A stretch of 64,000 nt of DNA from Promicromonospora iranensis (GCF_028994805.1 NZ_JAJQQP010000005.1:62001-126000); one strand, 5' to 3'; positions 55,096-62,669 are shown, counted from the stretch's first letter. Notes: generated by a model from the letters alone, not told the origin. Program-made: numbers and translations.

Positions 55096-55844
55096 GCGAG
55101 GCGCCAGGGTTCGACACGCACCGGCGCCTGTCGGCCGTGACCACCCGGTCCGACGGCGCCCTCCCGCTCACCGTGGTGCTCGTCCGGCACGGGGCGACAC
55201 CCCTGACGGAAGCAGGGGGCCACTCCGGTTCGGACGGCCCCGGTCCGTCGCTGACGGCGCGCGGTCGGCTGCAGGCGGCGCAGGCTGCCGATGCCGCGTT
55301 CCGCATCGGGCGCGCGGCCCGCACCGGAGCGGGTTCCACCGGCGGCATGCGCAGCGGCGGCCTCTGGCCCGACCTGCCCCGCCCGACGGTGCTCGTCGCG
55401 TCGCCGATGGTGCGCACCCAGGAGACGGCGGTCGCCGTCGGACGACGTCTCGGGCTGCACGTCGCGAACGAGCCTCGCTTCGCCGAGTGCCGGCTGGGCG
55501 AGTGGGACGGGCTCACCGCGGCGGAGATCGAGCAGGGCTGGCCCGGTGAGCTGGCCCAGTGGCACGCCACGGGAACCTTCGTGCCGCCGGGCGGCGAGTC
55601 GTACACGCAGCTCGGCGCCCGGGTCTGGGACGGCCTGACCGACCTGCTGGCCGGCGGCGTCGACCGCACGGTGGTGGCCGTGGGCCACGCGGTGCAGATC
55701 CGTACCGCCGTCGGGCAGGCGCTGGGGGCGCCCGCCTCGCACTGGGCGCGGCTGCGGGTACCGCCCGCGTCGCTGTCGGTGGTGCGTCTGTGGGAGGACG
55801 GCACGACCGAGGTGACGGCGGTCGGGGTCCCGACCGACGGCTGA
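55092..55844 (+). CDS. Histidine phosphatase (phosphoglycerate mutase-like)
   Basis: A 250-residue histidine phosphatase. The catalytic RHG is in VVLVRHGATPLT (about residues 28-39), the second Arg in SPMVRTQETA, the acid in ECRLGEWDG and the second His in VAVGHAVQIRT. In many actinobacteria the gene after the zinc-ribbon protein encodes an RNase H/acid phosphatase fusion. Here only the phosphatase half is present, preceded by about 25 unrelated residues. It may hydrolyse alpha-ribazole phosphate or other phosphate esters. Translationally coupled to the zinc-ribbon gene (ATGA). Confidence 0.88.
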   Translation: MSEAPGFDTHRRLSAVTTRSDGALPLTVVLVRHGATPLTEAGGHSGSDGPGPSLTARGRLQAAQAADAAFRIGRAARTGAGSTGGMRSGGLWPDLPRPTVLVASPMVRTQETAVAVGRRLGLHVANEPRFAECRLGEWDGLTAAEIEQGWPGELAQWHATGTFVPPGGESYTQLGARVWDGLTDLLAGGVDRTVVAVGHAVQIRTAVGQALGAPASHWARLRVPPASLSVVRLWEDGTTEVTAVGVPTDG

Positions 55845-55850
55845 GCCGCT

Positions 55851-57119
55851 CTACCGACGGCTGAGCGTCCCGCGGGCGAAGGCCGGCGCGAGCGGCACCA
55901 GCGCCAGCACGAGGACGGCGGGCAGGGCGAACCCGAGCCGCAGGTTGTCCGCCCCGACCAGCCCTGTGAGCACGGCGCCGAGCAGCGCGCCCACGTAGTT
56001 GAACTGGTTGAAGCGCGCGATCACGGCGTCGGTGCGGCCGCGGTCGGGCTCGACTCCGACCGCCTCCGCGCTGCCGACCAGCGGATCGCTCGAGGTCCCT
56101 GCCGTGCCCGCGGCGATGCGTCCCGCCGCCGAGAAGCTGAGCGGCGCCACCAGGGCGACCGCCGCGCCGAGGACCGTGAAGCCGGCCACCGCCACCTGCC
56201 AGGTCGGCGCGAGCGCGACCAGCGCCAGTGCCCCGCTGGCCAGGACGGCGCCGACCCGGAGCACCGCCGCCACGCCGAAGCGGGTCACGAGGTGGCCCCC
56301 CGCGAGGCGCACCACGATCGACGTGACGAGATAGGGGAACGTCGCGAGCGCCACCAGGTTGCTGGGAGCGTCGAACGACCGGGCCAGGTAGACGGGACCC
56401 CAGGTCGCAGCGGTGGTGTCGACCATGTAGAACACGACCAGCCCGGTGCCGACCAGCCAGATCGGCCGCCACGGGACCGGCGCCCCGGCCGGAGCGGCAG
56501 CGTCCGCGGGTGTCGCCGTCGGGCCCATCGCGATGCCGGCCGTGGGCACGCCGGGTGCGCGGACCGGCGTGGGCGCGGCGTGCGGCAGGAACGGCGCGAA
56601 CGCGACCACGAGGGGAACCAGCACGACGAACGCGCCGACGGCGGGGGAGAGGTGGCCGGTCGCGAGCACGACGACGGCGGCGCTGATGCCACCGGTGGTC
56701 CAGTAGCCGTGCGACGACGGCAGGATGGGCCGGCCGTACCGGTGCTCCAGGTCGACGGCCTGCATGTTGGTGGTGGCGTCGACCAGGCCGAGCGCCACGC
56801 CGTAGACCGCCACGCCGCCCACGAAGAAGCCGATGGCGGGGGCCAGCGTCAGGGCCGGGACGGCCGCGACCATGAGCGCGAGTCCGAGGCGGAGCGTGGC
56901 GGCGCTGCCGAAGCGCCGGGCGGCACGCTCGGCGACCAGCGACCCGACGCCGGCGAGCAGCACCATCATGAGCAGCAGCAGGGACAGGGTCACCTCGTCG
57001 AGACCCCAGCGCTCCAGGAACCGGGGCAACCGGGTGGTGAGGCTGATGAAGACGAAGCCTTGCGCGAAGAACGCCGCGGCCACTGCGATGCGGGCGCCCG
57101 TCAGGCTGCTTGTCCTCAT
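55851..57119 (-). CDS. MFS transporter
   Basis: A 422-residue membrane protein with about twelve helices, split by a Pro/Ala-rich cytoplasmic loop near residues 190-220. Typical MFS segments include FISLTTRLPRFLERWGLDE near the N terminus and GPVYLARSFDAPSNLVALATFPYLVTSIVVRL in the second half. It resembles YbjJ/AraJ-like drug or sugar exporters, but no substrate can be given. It ends 7 bases from the convergent phosphatase gene; a 14-base sequence is directly repeated across that junction. Confidence 0.85.
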   Translation of the reverse strand: MRTSSLTGARIAVAAAFFAQGFVFISLTTRLPRFLERWGLDEVTLSLLLLMMVLLAGVGSLVAERAARRFGSAATLRLGLALMVAAVPALTLAPAIGFFVGGVAVYGVALGLVDATTNMQAVDLEHRYGRPILPSSHGYWTTGGISAAVVVLATGHLSPAVGAFVVLVPLVVAFAPFLPHAAPTPVRAPGVPTAGIAMGPTATPADAAAPAGAPVPWRPIWLVGTGLVVFYMVDTTAATWGPVYLARSFDAPSNLVALATFPYLVTSIVVRLAGGHLVTRFGVAAVLRVGAVLASGALALVALAPTWQVAVAGFTVLGAAVALVAPLSFSAAGRIAAGTAGTSSDPLVGSAEAVGVEPDRGRTDAVIARFNQFNYVGALLGAVLTGLVGADNLRLGFALPAVLVLALVPLAPAFARGTLSRR

Positions 57120-57192
57120 GACCGGCCATCCAACCGGTCGGTGGGCGCGGGCGCCAGGGTTTGGGGCCGGCTCCCTCCTTCGAGGGGGCGTG

Positions 57193-58020
57193 TCAGGCGA
57201 GGACGAGCTCCAGCGTCCGCGGACCGCGCGGCTTCCCGTCCAGCAGGTTCGCCTCGATGAGGGTCTGGTCCTTGCCCGAGCCGATCTCGGTGAGGACCAC
57301 CGAACCCACCAGCTCCTGAGCGGCCTTGAGCACGTCCTCGCTGGTCCGGGCCTCGGGCTCGCGGCGCAGGAGGTGCCCGGTCAGCACACCGCGCGTGTGC
57401 TTCGCGTTGTGCGAGACCACCGTTCGCCTGCCGTCGGTCTCGCGGAGCACGCGCACCTCCACCCACTCGGCGGCCCCGGCGCCCGTCGTCCGCGGCTTCC
57501 AGGCGGCGACGTAGGTCGCGGACCGGCAGTCCACGACGACGTCGCCCGCGGCCCGTGCGTCGAGCACCTCCGCGAGTGCGGGCTTCCAGAACGCGGCGAG
57601 GCGTCCGACGTCGGGCAGGGTCACGCCCATGCTGAGGCGGTAGGCGGGGATGCGGTCACCGGGTGCGACGACGCCCCACAGTCCCGAGAAGGTGAGGACG
57701 CTCGCCTGGGCGCGCCGCGCGGCGGCGTCGGGCAGCGTGGCCAGGCCGGCCGCCGCGTACAGGACTCCCGTGTAGACCTGGGCCGCACGGCCCGACGGCG
57801 CCTCGCGGAGCGCTGTGTTGCGCGCCACCTCGTCGGCGAGCCCGTCGCTGACGCCGAGGACAGCGGTCGCGTCCGGCCGCGCACTGACCCGCGCGAGGTG
57901 CGCGAGGACCTGCTCGCGCCGCGCCGTGAGCTCCGGGTGCACCAGGGCGTTCAGGTCGAGAGGGGCCGCGCCCTCGGGCGCGGGGGTCTTGCCCTCGGAG
58001 GGCGGGAGGAGCAACATCAC
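57193..58020 (-). CDS. yaaA: Peroxide-stress protein YaaA family
   Basis: A 275-residue protein with the YaaA/DUF328 signature LLLPPSEGKTPAP at the N terminus. Further blocks are VYTGVLYAAAGLATL, TFSGLWGVVAPGDRIPAYRLSMG, VVVDCRSATYVAAW and VVSHNAKHTRGVLTGHLL. In E. coli YaaA binds DNA and limits intracellular iron during peroxide stress. The GTG at 58020 is taken because TAGGCT lies 6 bases upstream; the adjoining ATG at 58017 is an alternative. It diverges from the tautomerase-like gene. Confidence 0.9.
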   Translation of the reverse strand: MMLLLPPSEGKTPAPEGAAPLDLNALVHPELTARREQVLAHLARVSARPDATAVLGVSDGLADEVARNTALREAPSGRAAQVYTGVLYAAAGLATLPDAAARRAQASVLTFSGLWGVVAPGDRIPAYRLSMGVTLPDVGRLAAFWKPALAEVLDARAAGDVVVDCRSATYVAAWKPRTTGAGAAEWVEVRVLRETDGRRTVVSHNAKHTRGVLTGHLLRREPEARTSEDVLKAAQELVGSVVLTEIGSGKDQTLIEANLLDGKPRGPRTLELVLA

Positions 58021-58026
58021 CCGCTC

Positions 58027-58062
58027 AGCCTAAGGTGGCGGCCCGGCGGTGCTGACTAGGGT
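58027..58062. promoter_or_regulatory. Divergent leaderless promoters of yaaA and tautomerase-like gene
   Basis: TAGGCT on the minus strand (58027-58032) lies 6 bases before the yaaA GTG. TAGGGT on the plus strand (58057-58062) lies 8 bases before the ATG at 58071. The two promoters fit into 50 bases. Confidence 0.5.
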
Positions 58063-58070
58063 GGCCGTCC

Positions 58071-58454
58071 ATGGTCCAGGTCAAGGTGTACGGAAACCGG
58101 TCGGTATGGGGCGAACGGCGTGCGGAGATCTCCGACGCGCTGCACGAGGCGCTCGTGCGCACCTGGCAGCTCCCGGCGGACAAGCGCTTCCACCGCTTCC
58201 TTCTCCTGGACGACGGCGACCTGGTCGCCCCGCGCTCGGACGCCTACCTCGTCGTGGAGATCGTCTGCTTCACCGGCCGCAGCCGGGAGGCCAAGCGCGC
58301 GCTGATCGCGGCGCTGTACGACGACGTCGCACCGCGCCTCGGCCTGCCCGTGGACGACCTGGAGATCGTGATCCTGGAGAGCCCGAGGGAGAACTGGGGG
58401 ATCCGGGGGATGTCCGGGGACGAGCTGACGCTGAGCTATCGCGTCGAGGTCTGA
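58071..58454 (+). CDS. Tautomerase-family protein lacking Pro1
   Basis: A 127-residue protein of the larger tautomerase-fold type. VQVKVYGNRS, DKRFHRFLLLDDGD, VEIVCFTGRSREAKRALIAALYDDV and ENWGIRGMSGDELTLSYRVEV are family-conserved blocks. Homologues usually begin MPLVQVKVY, giving the catalytic N-terminal proline after Met removal. Here the protein begins MVQVKVY and no upstream start can supply the proline, since an in-frame TGA lies 18 bases before. It may be inactive as a tautomerase. Leaderless promoter likely. Confidence 0.8.
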   Translation: MVQVKVYGNRSVWGERRAEISDALHEALVRTWQLPADKRFHRFLLLDDGDLVAPRSDAYLVVEIVCFTGRSREAKRALIAALYDDVAPRLGLPVDDLEIVILESPRENWGIRGMSGDELTLSYRVEV

Positions 58455-58492
58455 CACGTCGAGGTCTGACAAGCGGTCCGAATACTTGGCGG

Positions 58493-58498
58493 TACGCT
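58493..58498 (+). promoter_or_regulatory. -10 element of rnpB
   Basis: TACGCT ends 7 bases before G58506, the first base of the P1 helix of the RNase P RNA. A good -35 at 17-18 bases was not found. Confidence 0.5.
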
Positions 58499-58505
58499 TC
58501 TACCT

Positions 58506-58911
58506 GCGGACGAGTCGGTCGGACGGTCGCGTCGGGCACCTTCGGGCGCCCGCCGAGGAACGTCCGGGCTCCACAGGGCAAGGTGGTGGTTAACAGCCAC
58601 CCGGGGTGACCCGCGGGACAGTGCCACAGAAAACAGACCGCCCTCGGTCTCACGGTCGGGGGTAAGGGTGAAACGGTGGTGTAAGAGACCACCAGCGCTG
58701 CCGGTGACGGTAGCGGCTAGGTAAACCCCACCTGGAGCAAGGTCAGACAGACTGTGTTTGAGGGCTGCCCGCCCGATTCTCTTCACGAGAAGCACAGTCG
58801 GGTAGACCGCTCGAGCCCTGCGGCAACGCAGGGCCTAGATGGATGGCCGTCGCCCGCGCGGGGGTAACCCGGCGTGGGAACAGAACCCGGCGTACAGACC
58901 GGCTCGTCCGC
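58506..58911 (+). ncRNA. rnpB: RNase P RNA (type A), catalytic subunit of ribonuclease P
   Basis: About 406 bases with the conserved cores in order: GAGGAACGTCCGGGCTCC near 58555, ACAGAAAACAGACCGCC near 58629, GGTAAGGGTGAAACGGTG near 58661, AGGTAAACCCCACC, then AACAGAACCCGG near 58879. The terminal helix P1 pairs 58506-58520 with 58897-58911 over 15 base pairs with one G-U. The RNA matures the 5' ends of tRNAs. Its last 30 bases are part of a 50-base repeat recurring at 60545-60594, so the present 3' end seems to have been brought by an inserted element. Confidence 0.95.
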
Positions 58912-58931
58912 TTTTAACGCTCTGACCTGCT
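58882..58931 (+). repeat. Left attachment-like repeat (current rnpB 3' end)
   Basis: 50 bases covering the last conserved core of rnpB, the 3' strand of P1 and 20 bases beyond, including CTTTTAACGCTCTGACC. It differs from the distal copy at two positions; one of them (G58902) makes a G-U pair in P1. Confidence 0.85.
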
Positions 58932-58956
58932 CGGCGTGTCAGTAGGTGCTGGCAAG

Positions 58957-59445
58957 ATGCCGGTCATGCCGGTTCCCGACCTGATCCCCATCGCCCACGA
59001 GCCCGACTACCGGACTGCCACGATCGGCCGGTACGACGGCGGGCAGTTCTTCGCGTCCCTCACCTACGCATTCCGCGACGGGTACAACGCTACGTGGGGC
59101 GACTGGCAGGATCACAAGCTTGCCTTCGCCGTGCTGCACCGGTTCGACCACGACGGGCACTATGTCGAGTCCGAAATTCTCACCGGCCGCACCGTCCGCG
59201 AGGAGCAGGACGGTGTCACCCCCGCAGCAGGGCTGGAGGAATGGCTTGCGGGTCGGCTCGACGCGCTTCCAGGGCGCCAGTTCGGCAGCATCGCGATCCG
59301 TCCCTTTCAGACCACGCACGACGGGGTCTTGCTCGGTCTGGTCCTCGAGCGTCACGGCGAGGGCGCGGGCGCTGACGACTGGGCCGAGCTCTATCCGGAT
59401 CAGCTGGGCTTCCATGAGCCCTGGGACGGCCTCTACGACACCTGA
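58957..59445 (+). CDS. Unknown protein, first cargo gene of the rnpB element
   Basis: A 162-residue, probably soluble protein. It begins MPVMPVPDLIPIAHEP and is rich in aromatic residues and Asp/Glu (TWGDWQDHKLAFAVLHRFDHDG, LYPDQLGFHEPWDGLYDT). I do not recognise the family. It starts 25 bases after the left repeat and reads away from it. ATG at 58957 is chosen; an in-frame GTG at 58936 directly at the junction is possible. Its position in the element suggests accessory function. Confidence 0.6.
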   Translation: MPVMPVPDLIPIAHEPDYRTATIGRYDGGQFFASLTYAFRDGYNATWGDWQDHKLAFAVLHRFDHDGHYVESEILTGRTVREEQDGVTPAAGLEEWLAGRLDALPGRQFGSIAIRPFQTTHDGVLLGLVLERHGEGAGADDWAELYPDQLGFHEPWDGLYDT

Positions 59446-59564
59446 GCCTGCCGGGCAGGGACGGGCGGGTACCAGTCAGATTCGGTGTAGTCCGGGTTTG
59501 TGTTGGCGATTGAGACTGGCGGTCGAAAACTTGGCGACAAGGGACTCTGCGCAGACGAGCGTGA

Positions 59565-59891
59565 TCAGGTGTTGATGACGCCGTCGAGGGCGTCGGTGTA
59601 TTCCACCGGCTTTCCGGTCTGGTGTGCGTAGCGGATCTCGCGCCGTGTGGACTCCCCGATGTACCCGCCTGGGTTGACCACCAGGACGCGGTCGGCAAGG
59701 TCGATCTTCGCGAGGTGCAGCGTGCCGAGTGCAGCCTTCTGCTCGTCGGTGATCTGGTCGGTGGCGCGCTCGAACTCAGCGGGTGCGATGACGATCGCCC
59801 CAGCGAGAGTCAAGTCACGATTCACTGTGCGGAACTCCTCAGTGAACCGAGTCGAGCCGCACAGGCACACGATCTCCGGGCGGGCTCCCAT
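59565..59891 (-). CDS. Nucleoside 2-deoxyribosyltransferase-like (SLOG-type) small protein
   Basis: A 108-residue Rossmann-like protein. The N terminus EIVCLCGSTRFTEEFRTVN has the CGSTRF motif seen in nucleoside 2-deoxyribosyltransferase-like and related phage and accessory proteins. ADRVLVVNPGGYIGESTRREIRYAHQTGKPVEY is the conserved second half, in which the Glu of GESTRREI is the likely catalytic or ribose-binding residue. It may bind or cleave nucleotides. Its ATG overlaps the TGA of the upstream 128-residue gene by one base (TGATG), so the two are coupled. Confidence 0.72.
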   Translation of the reverse strand: MGARPEIVCLCGSTRFTEEFRTVNRDLTLAGAIVIAPAEFERATDQITDEQKAALGTLHLAKIDLADRVLVVNPGGYIGESTRREIRYAHQTGKPVEYTDALDGVINT

Positions 59892-60277
59892 CACGGCCGC
59901 AGGAGTGACCCGTCGTCGCTGACCGTGGCGACAGCCACTCCGTGCTTGGCAGCCAGCGCTGTGAAGGTGGCTCGCGCCGTCCGTGCTTGGCTCCAGGAGA
60001 ACGCCCCGTAGACCAGCGAGGTGCCGATGCTGTAGTCCGACATCTGGCTTACGAGCTCGATGTCGTTGTGCCAGGTCTCGTACGCCGGCGCGCCCGGACC
60101 GTTCATCGGCGGGTAGGTCTGGATCAGCTCGTTGTAGAAGGACCGCAGATTCGCCGTCGTCACTTCTGGGTCGTCGTACGAGTGGTCCTCGGACCACTGC
60201 GACTGCTCCTCCCACCACGCAGGGAAGTCGGCATCGGTGACCGCTGCTGGATCGAACGCGAGGATGTCGTAACTCAT
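59891..60277 (-). CDS. Unknown protein coupled to the deoxyribosyltransferase-like gene
   Basis: A 128-residue protein starting MSYDILAFDPAAVTDADFPAWW. Notable blocks are EEQSQWSEDHSYDDP, LIQTYPPMNGPGAP and DYSIGTSLVYGAFSWSQA. Similar proteins of unknown function occur sporadically in many bacteria; I cannot assign a role. TACGGT (60284-60289) lies 6 bases before the ATG, giving a leaderless two-gene transcript with the next gene. Confidence 0.7.
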   Translation of the reverse strand: MSYDILAFDPAAVTDADFPAWWEEQSQWSEDHSYDDPEVTTANLRSFYNELIQTYPPMNGPGAPAYETWHNDIELVSQMSDYSIGTSLVYGAFSWSQARTARATFTALAAKHGVAVATVSDDGSLLRP

Positions 60278-60356
60278 GGGCGCACCGTAGCCGCCTCATT
60301 GGTGCGTTGATCGTCACCCGTCGTTGACGGGCTATTGCCGGGCCTACCCAAGGCTT

Positions 60357-60386
60357 GGGGCGCCTCGTGCGCTGACGAGGCGCCCC
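60357..60386. terminator. Strong hairpin inside the rnpB element
   Basis: GGGGCGCCTCGT and ACGAGGCGCCCC form a perfect 12-bp stem with a 6-base loop. It would insulate the leftward cargo genes from transcription out of the flanking DNA. No U-tract, so terminator function is uncertain. Confidence 0.5.
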
Positions 60387-60544
60387 CAGACTCGGCCGGC
60401 TCGAACGGGCTGCCACCCTCTCCGATCGGACGCGGTCATCCGGGAGCCAGCGCGCCTTGGGCGAGGATCAGGACGAGCCTACTGGTGAGGTTGTGCCCAA
60501 CTAGTTCGTCGGACACCGCGAGACATACCTGCACACACCTCGGG

Positions 60545-60594
60545 AGAACCCGGCGTACAGACCGACTCGTCCGCCTTTAACGCTCTGACCTGCT
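60545..60594 (+). repeat. Right attachment-like repeat (displaced rnpB 3' end)
   Basis: Second copy of the rnpB 3' end, 48 of 50 bases identical. Its P1 strand (GACCGACTCGTCCGC) is an exact Watson-Crick complement of the rnpB 5' strand, better than the copy now attached to rnpB. This copy is therefore probably the original end. Confidence 0.85.
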
Positions 60595-60691
60595 ACGACG
60601 CATCTCGAGCGGCTGGCGATCGTAGCCATCGCGCTCTGACGCTGCGATACACCGGACACGGCCTAGTGGCTGTCGGCCCGAAGTTGCGGCG

Positions 60692-61051
60692 TCAGTCCGG
60701 GCCGTCGGGATGCGCCAGGTCGTAGGCCCGGGAGACCTTCTGGGGAACGACCATGCGCCATGCGTCCACGACCAGCTCGCGAGCCTCGGCCCGGTCGAGT
60801 GCCGCAAGGTCGGCATGGATCCAGTTGAAGCGCATGTCCGACGCCGACGGCAGCTGAAACTTCTGCGTCTCGCTCGCCACCAGCGCCGCCCGCTCCTCCT
60901 TCGGGAACGCGAAGCCCATCACGCGCCCGTCGAACGAGAACGCCACGTATACGATCTGCTTGACGCGAAACTTCAACCTGTCGCGTACGTACACCGTGTA
61001 CGAGCGTTCCAGCTCCGAGCCCAGGGGCCGAACGTCGTCGATCACTGCCAT
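60692..61051 (-). CDS. MmcQ/YjbR-family protein
   Basis: A 119-residue protein of the MmcQ/YjbR group (double-wing fold, often called DNA-binding). The pattern includes FRVKQIVYVAFSFDGRVMGFAFP, SDMRFNWIHADLAALDRAEARELVVDAW and PQKVSRAY. The function of the family is not established. ATG at 61051 is chosen because GAGGAG lies 7 bases upstream. It is the first gene beyond the inserted element and is divergent from the hydrolase-like gene. Confidence 0.82.
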   Translation of the reverse strand: MAVIDDVRPLGSELERSYTVYVRDRLKFRVKQIVYVAFSFDGRVMGFAFPKEERAALVASETQKFQLPSASDMRFNWIHADLAALDRAEARELVVDAWRMVVPQKVSRAYDLAHPDGPD

Positions 61052-61169
61052 GGTCCGCTCCTCGCGCCGCACATCCACAAGGTCGACGACGACCACGGCC
61101 CTGAGTCATCGGTACACGCCGCGCCGCGCATGCCCGATGAGTTCTGCCACGTCCTGCGGTCTCCTAGGC

Positions 61170-62021
61170 ATGGAGACCCTACTTCCGGTCGGCGACGTCG
61201 AGCTGTGCGTCGACACGGCCGGCTTGCCGACTGACATCCCCCTTCTGCTGATCGGCACCACCATCGCCACCTGGGACGACGAGTTCGTGGAGCAGCTCAC
61301 CGGCCGGTTCGTCATCCGCTACGACCTGCGGGACGCCGGTCGATCGACCACCGTCGATCCCGACTCCCCCGGATATGCTCTGCGCGACCTCGTCGCCGAC
61401 GCCGTCGGCGTGCTCGACGGCCTCGGCATCTCTCGTGCGCACATCGTAGGAATGGCGACCGGAGGCTTCATCGCGCAACTCTTGGCCCTGGACCATCCGT
61501 CACGGGTCGCTTCGCTCGTACTGGTGGGCACACGTCCGGTCGCACCGGGGCCGGTCGACGACGACCTGCCTGAGCACTCCCCGGCGATCTTCGCCCACTT
61601 CGGCAGCGCCCAACCGGTTGACTGGACCGACCGCTCGTCGATCCTGGACGGTGCGGTGACCGCGGCTCGCGTGTTCTCCGGCTCGCCGCACTTCGACGCG
61701 GCCGAGGCCCGTGCCCACGCGGCACATGTTCTCGATCGCTCCGGTCCGCACCCGGCGTCGGCGCGCAACAGCCTGCTGAGCACGGTGTTCTCGAAACTGG
61801 ACTGCTCACCACGCTGGCGCGAGCGGCTCCGGGAGATCACCGCACCCACGCTGGTCGTGCACGGCGCGGCCGACCCGTTCTTCCCGGTGGGCAATGCGAA
61901 AGCGCTGGCCGAAGAGATCCCCGGCGCAACCCTGTTGGTCGTCGACGGGGTCGGCGCGGAGCTCCCTAGCCGGGCACACGCAGAGGTGGCCACAGCCGTG
62001 CTAGCGCACACAGCGCCGTAG
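61170..62021 (+). CDS. Alpha/beta-hydrolase-fold protein without catalytic Ser and His
   Basis: A 283-residue alpha/beta-hydrolase homologue. The acid residue is present in VVHGAADPFFPV, but the nucleophile elbow reads IVGMATGGFIAQ, with Ala in place of Ser. The segment that should carry the His reads VVDGVGAELPS, with Ala in place of His. Length, fold blocks and codon use are otherwise normal and the frame is open, so it looks like a conserved pseudoenzyme rather than a decaying gene. It may bind a ligand or protein, or work by other residues. Confidence 0.8.
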   Translation: METLLPVGDVELCVDTAGLPTDIPLLLIGTTIATWDDEFVEQLTGRFVIRYDLRDAGRSTTVDPDSPGYALRDLVADAVGVLDGLGISRAHIVGMATGGFIAQLLALDHPSRVASLVLVGTRPVAPGPVDDDLPEHSPAIFAHFGSAQPVDWTDRSSILDGAVTAARVFSGSPHFDAAEARAHAAHVLDRSGPHPASARNSLLSTVFSKLDCSPRWRERLREITAPTLVVHGAADPFFPVGNAKALAEEIPGATLLVVDGVGAELPSRAHAEVATAVLAHTAP

Positions 62022-62145
62022 GCCGGTGGGCTCTCAGGAGGACAGGGCGCGCCTGTACCCATGGGGTAACCATGAGCGCTGTCTCGCGTCGTCGGGCACC
62101 ATCCGGACCAACGACCCGTGTGCACACCCTGAGCAATGTGAAATG

Positions 62146-62562
62146 TCAACGGAGCAGTTCTACGGCCGGCTTCGTTGTGGTCGGCGCGAGCTGGAGCGTT
62201 GCCCGGGGGACATCTGTGCTGGCCCGGACATCACCACCGGTGCGCACGTGCTCGATGACGTACTGGTTGTCGGGCGTGTGTGACCGCCCGTAGGAGTACC
62301 ACTCCCAGCGGATGCGGCTGGCCTGCCGGATCCGGAACTGCCGATCCGATATGGCCACGCCCTCCGGATCCCACACCAACAGCCGCTCACCTTCGGCGAA
62401 GTCGAACGTCAGGCATCCGGCGTCGTCGCCGTACGCGGCGACGAGAATGTGAATGTTGTCGACCCGTCCGCCGAAGACGTCGCCATAGACCGCAAGTGAT
62501 CCTGACCAGACATCGGGAACCTGTCGTTGAATCTCCGACGCGATCTCAGCAACCGTGGCCAT
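62146..62562 (-). CDS. Unknown 138-residue protein
   Basis: A soluble protein of unknown family. Blocks include VAEIASEIQRQVPDVWSGSL, VYGDVFGGRVDNIHILVAAY and CLTFDFAEGERLLVWDPEGVAI, suggesting a small alpha/beta fold. FRIRQASRIRWEWYSYGR follows. TATGCT (62569-62574) lies 6 bases before the ATG, so it is probably leaderless. It is convergent with the hydrolase-like gene across 124 bases in which nothing else was seen. Confidence 0.7.
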   Translation of the reverse strand: MATVAEIASEIQRQVPDVWSGSLAVYGDVFGGRVDNIHILVAAYGDDAGCLTFDFAEGERLLVWDPEGVAISDRQFRIRQASRIRWEWYSYGRSHTPDNQYVIEHVRTGGDVRASTDVPRATLQLAPTTTKPAVELLR

Positions 62563-62669
62563 GTCGCGAGCATAGGGGGGTCCCAGCAGCGCTTCGCTCA
62601 AGCCGAGAACCCCTCCTCGGTGGATTCTTGCGGATCGAACTGATGCATGCGTCACGTCGAGAGTCGTGC

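Larger units (their letters stand above)
58882..60594. mobile_element. Small genomic element inserted at the 3' end of rnpB
   Basis: The segment is bounded by two direct repeats of 50 bases with two mismatches; the first forms the 3' end of rnpB. The repeat-to-repeat distance is 1,663 bases. Inside are three small genes (58957-59445 plus, 59565-59891 and 59891-60277 minus) and a strong hairpin, but no integrase. This is the pattern left by site-specific integration into an RNA gene, where the element restores the gene end. It may be a remnant that lost its integrase, or a satellite moved by one coded elsewhere. Confidence 0.7.
60278..60691. other. Intergenic region with promoter, hairpin and right repeat
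   Basis: This 414-base gap holds the -10 element for the leftward pair (60284-60289), a 12-bp-arm hairpin (60357-60386) and the right attachment-like repeat (60545-60594). Between the hairpin and the repeat nothing was recognised; short frames there do not look like protein. Confidence 0.6.

Noticed and set aside
55833-55866. ACCGACGGCTGAGC repeated 20 bases apart at the ends of two convergent genes
   Set aside because: A single short tandem duplication at a gene junction; no link to a mobile element or function.
62026-62283. Short plus-strand frame after the hydrolase-like gene
   Set aside because: It overlaps the opposite, better-supported 138-residue gene and has no protein-like features.
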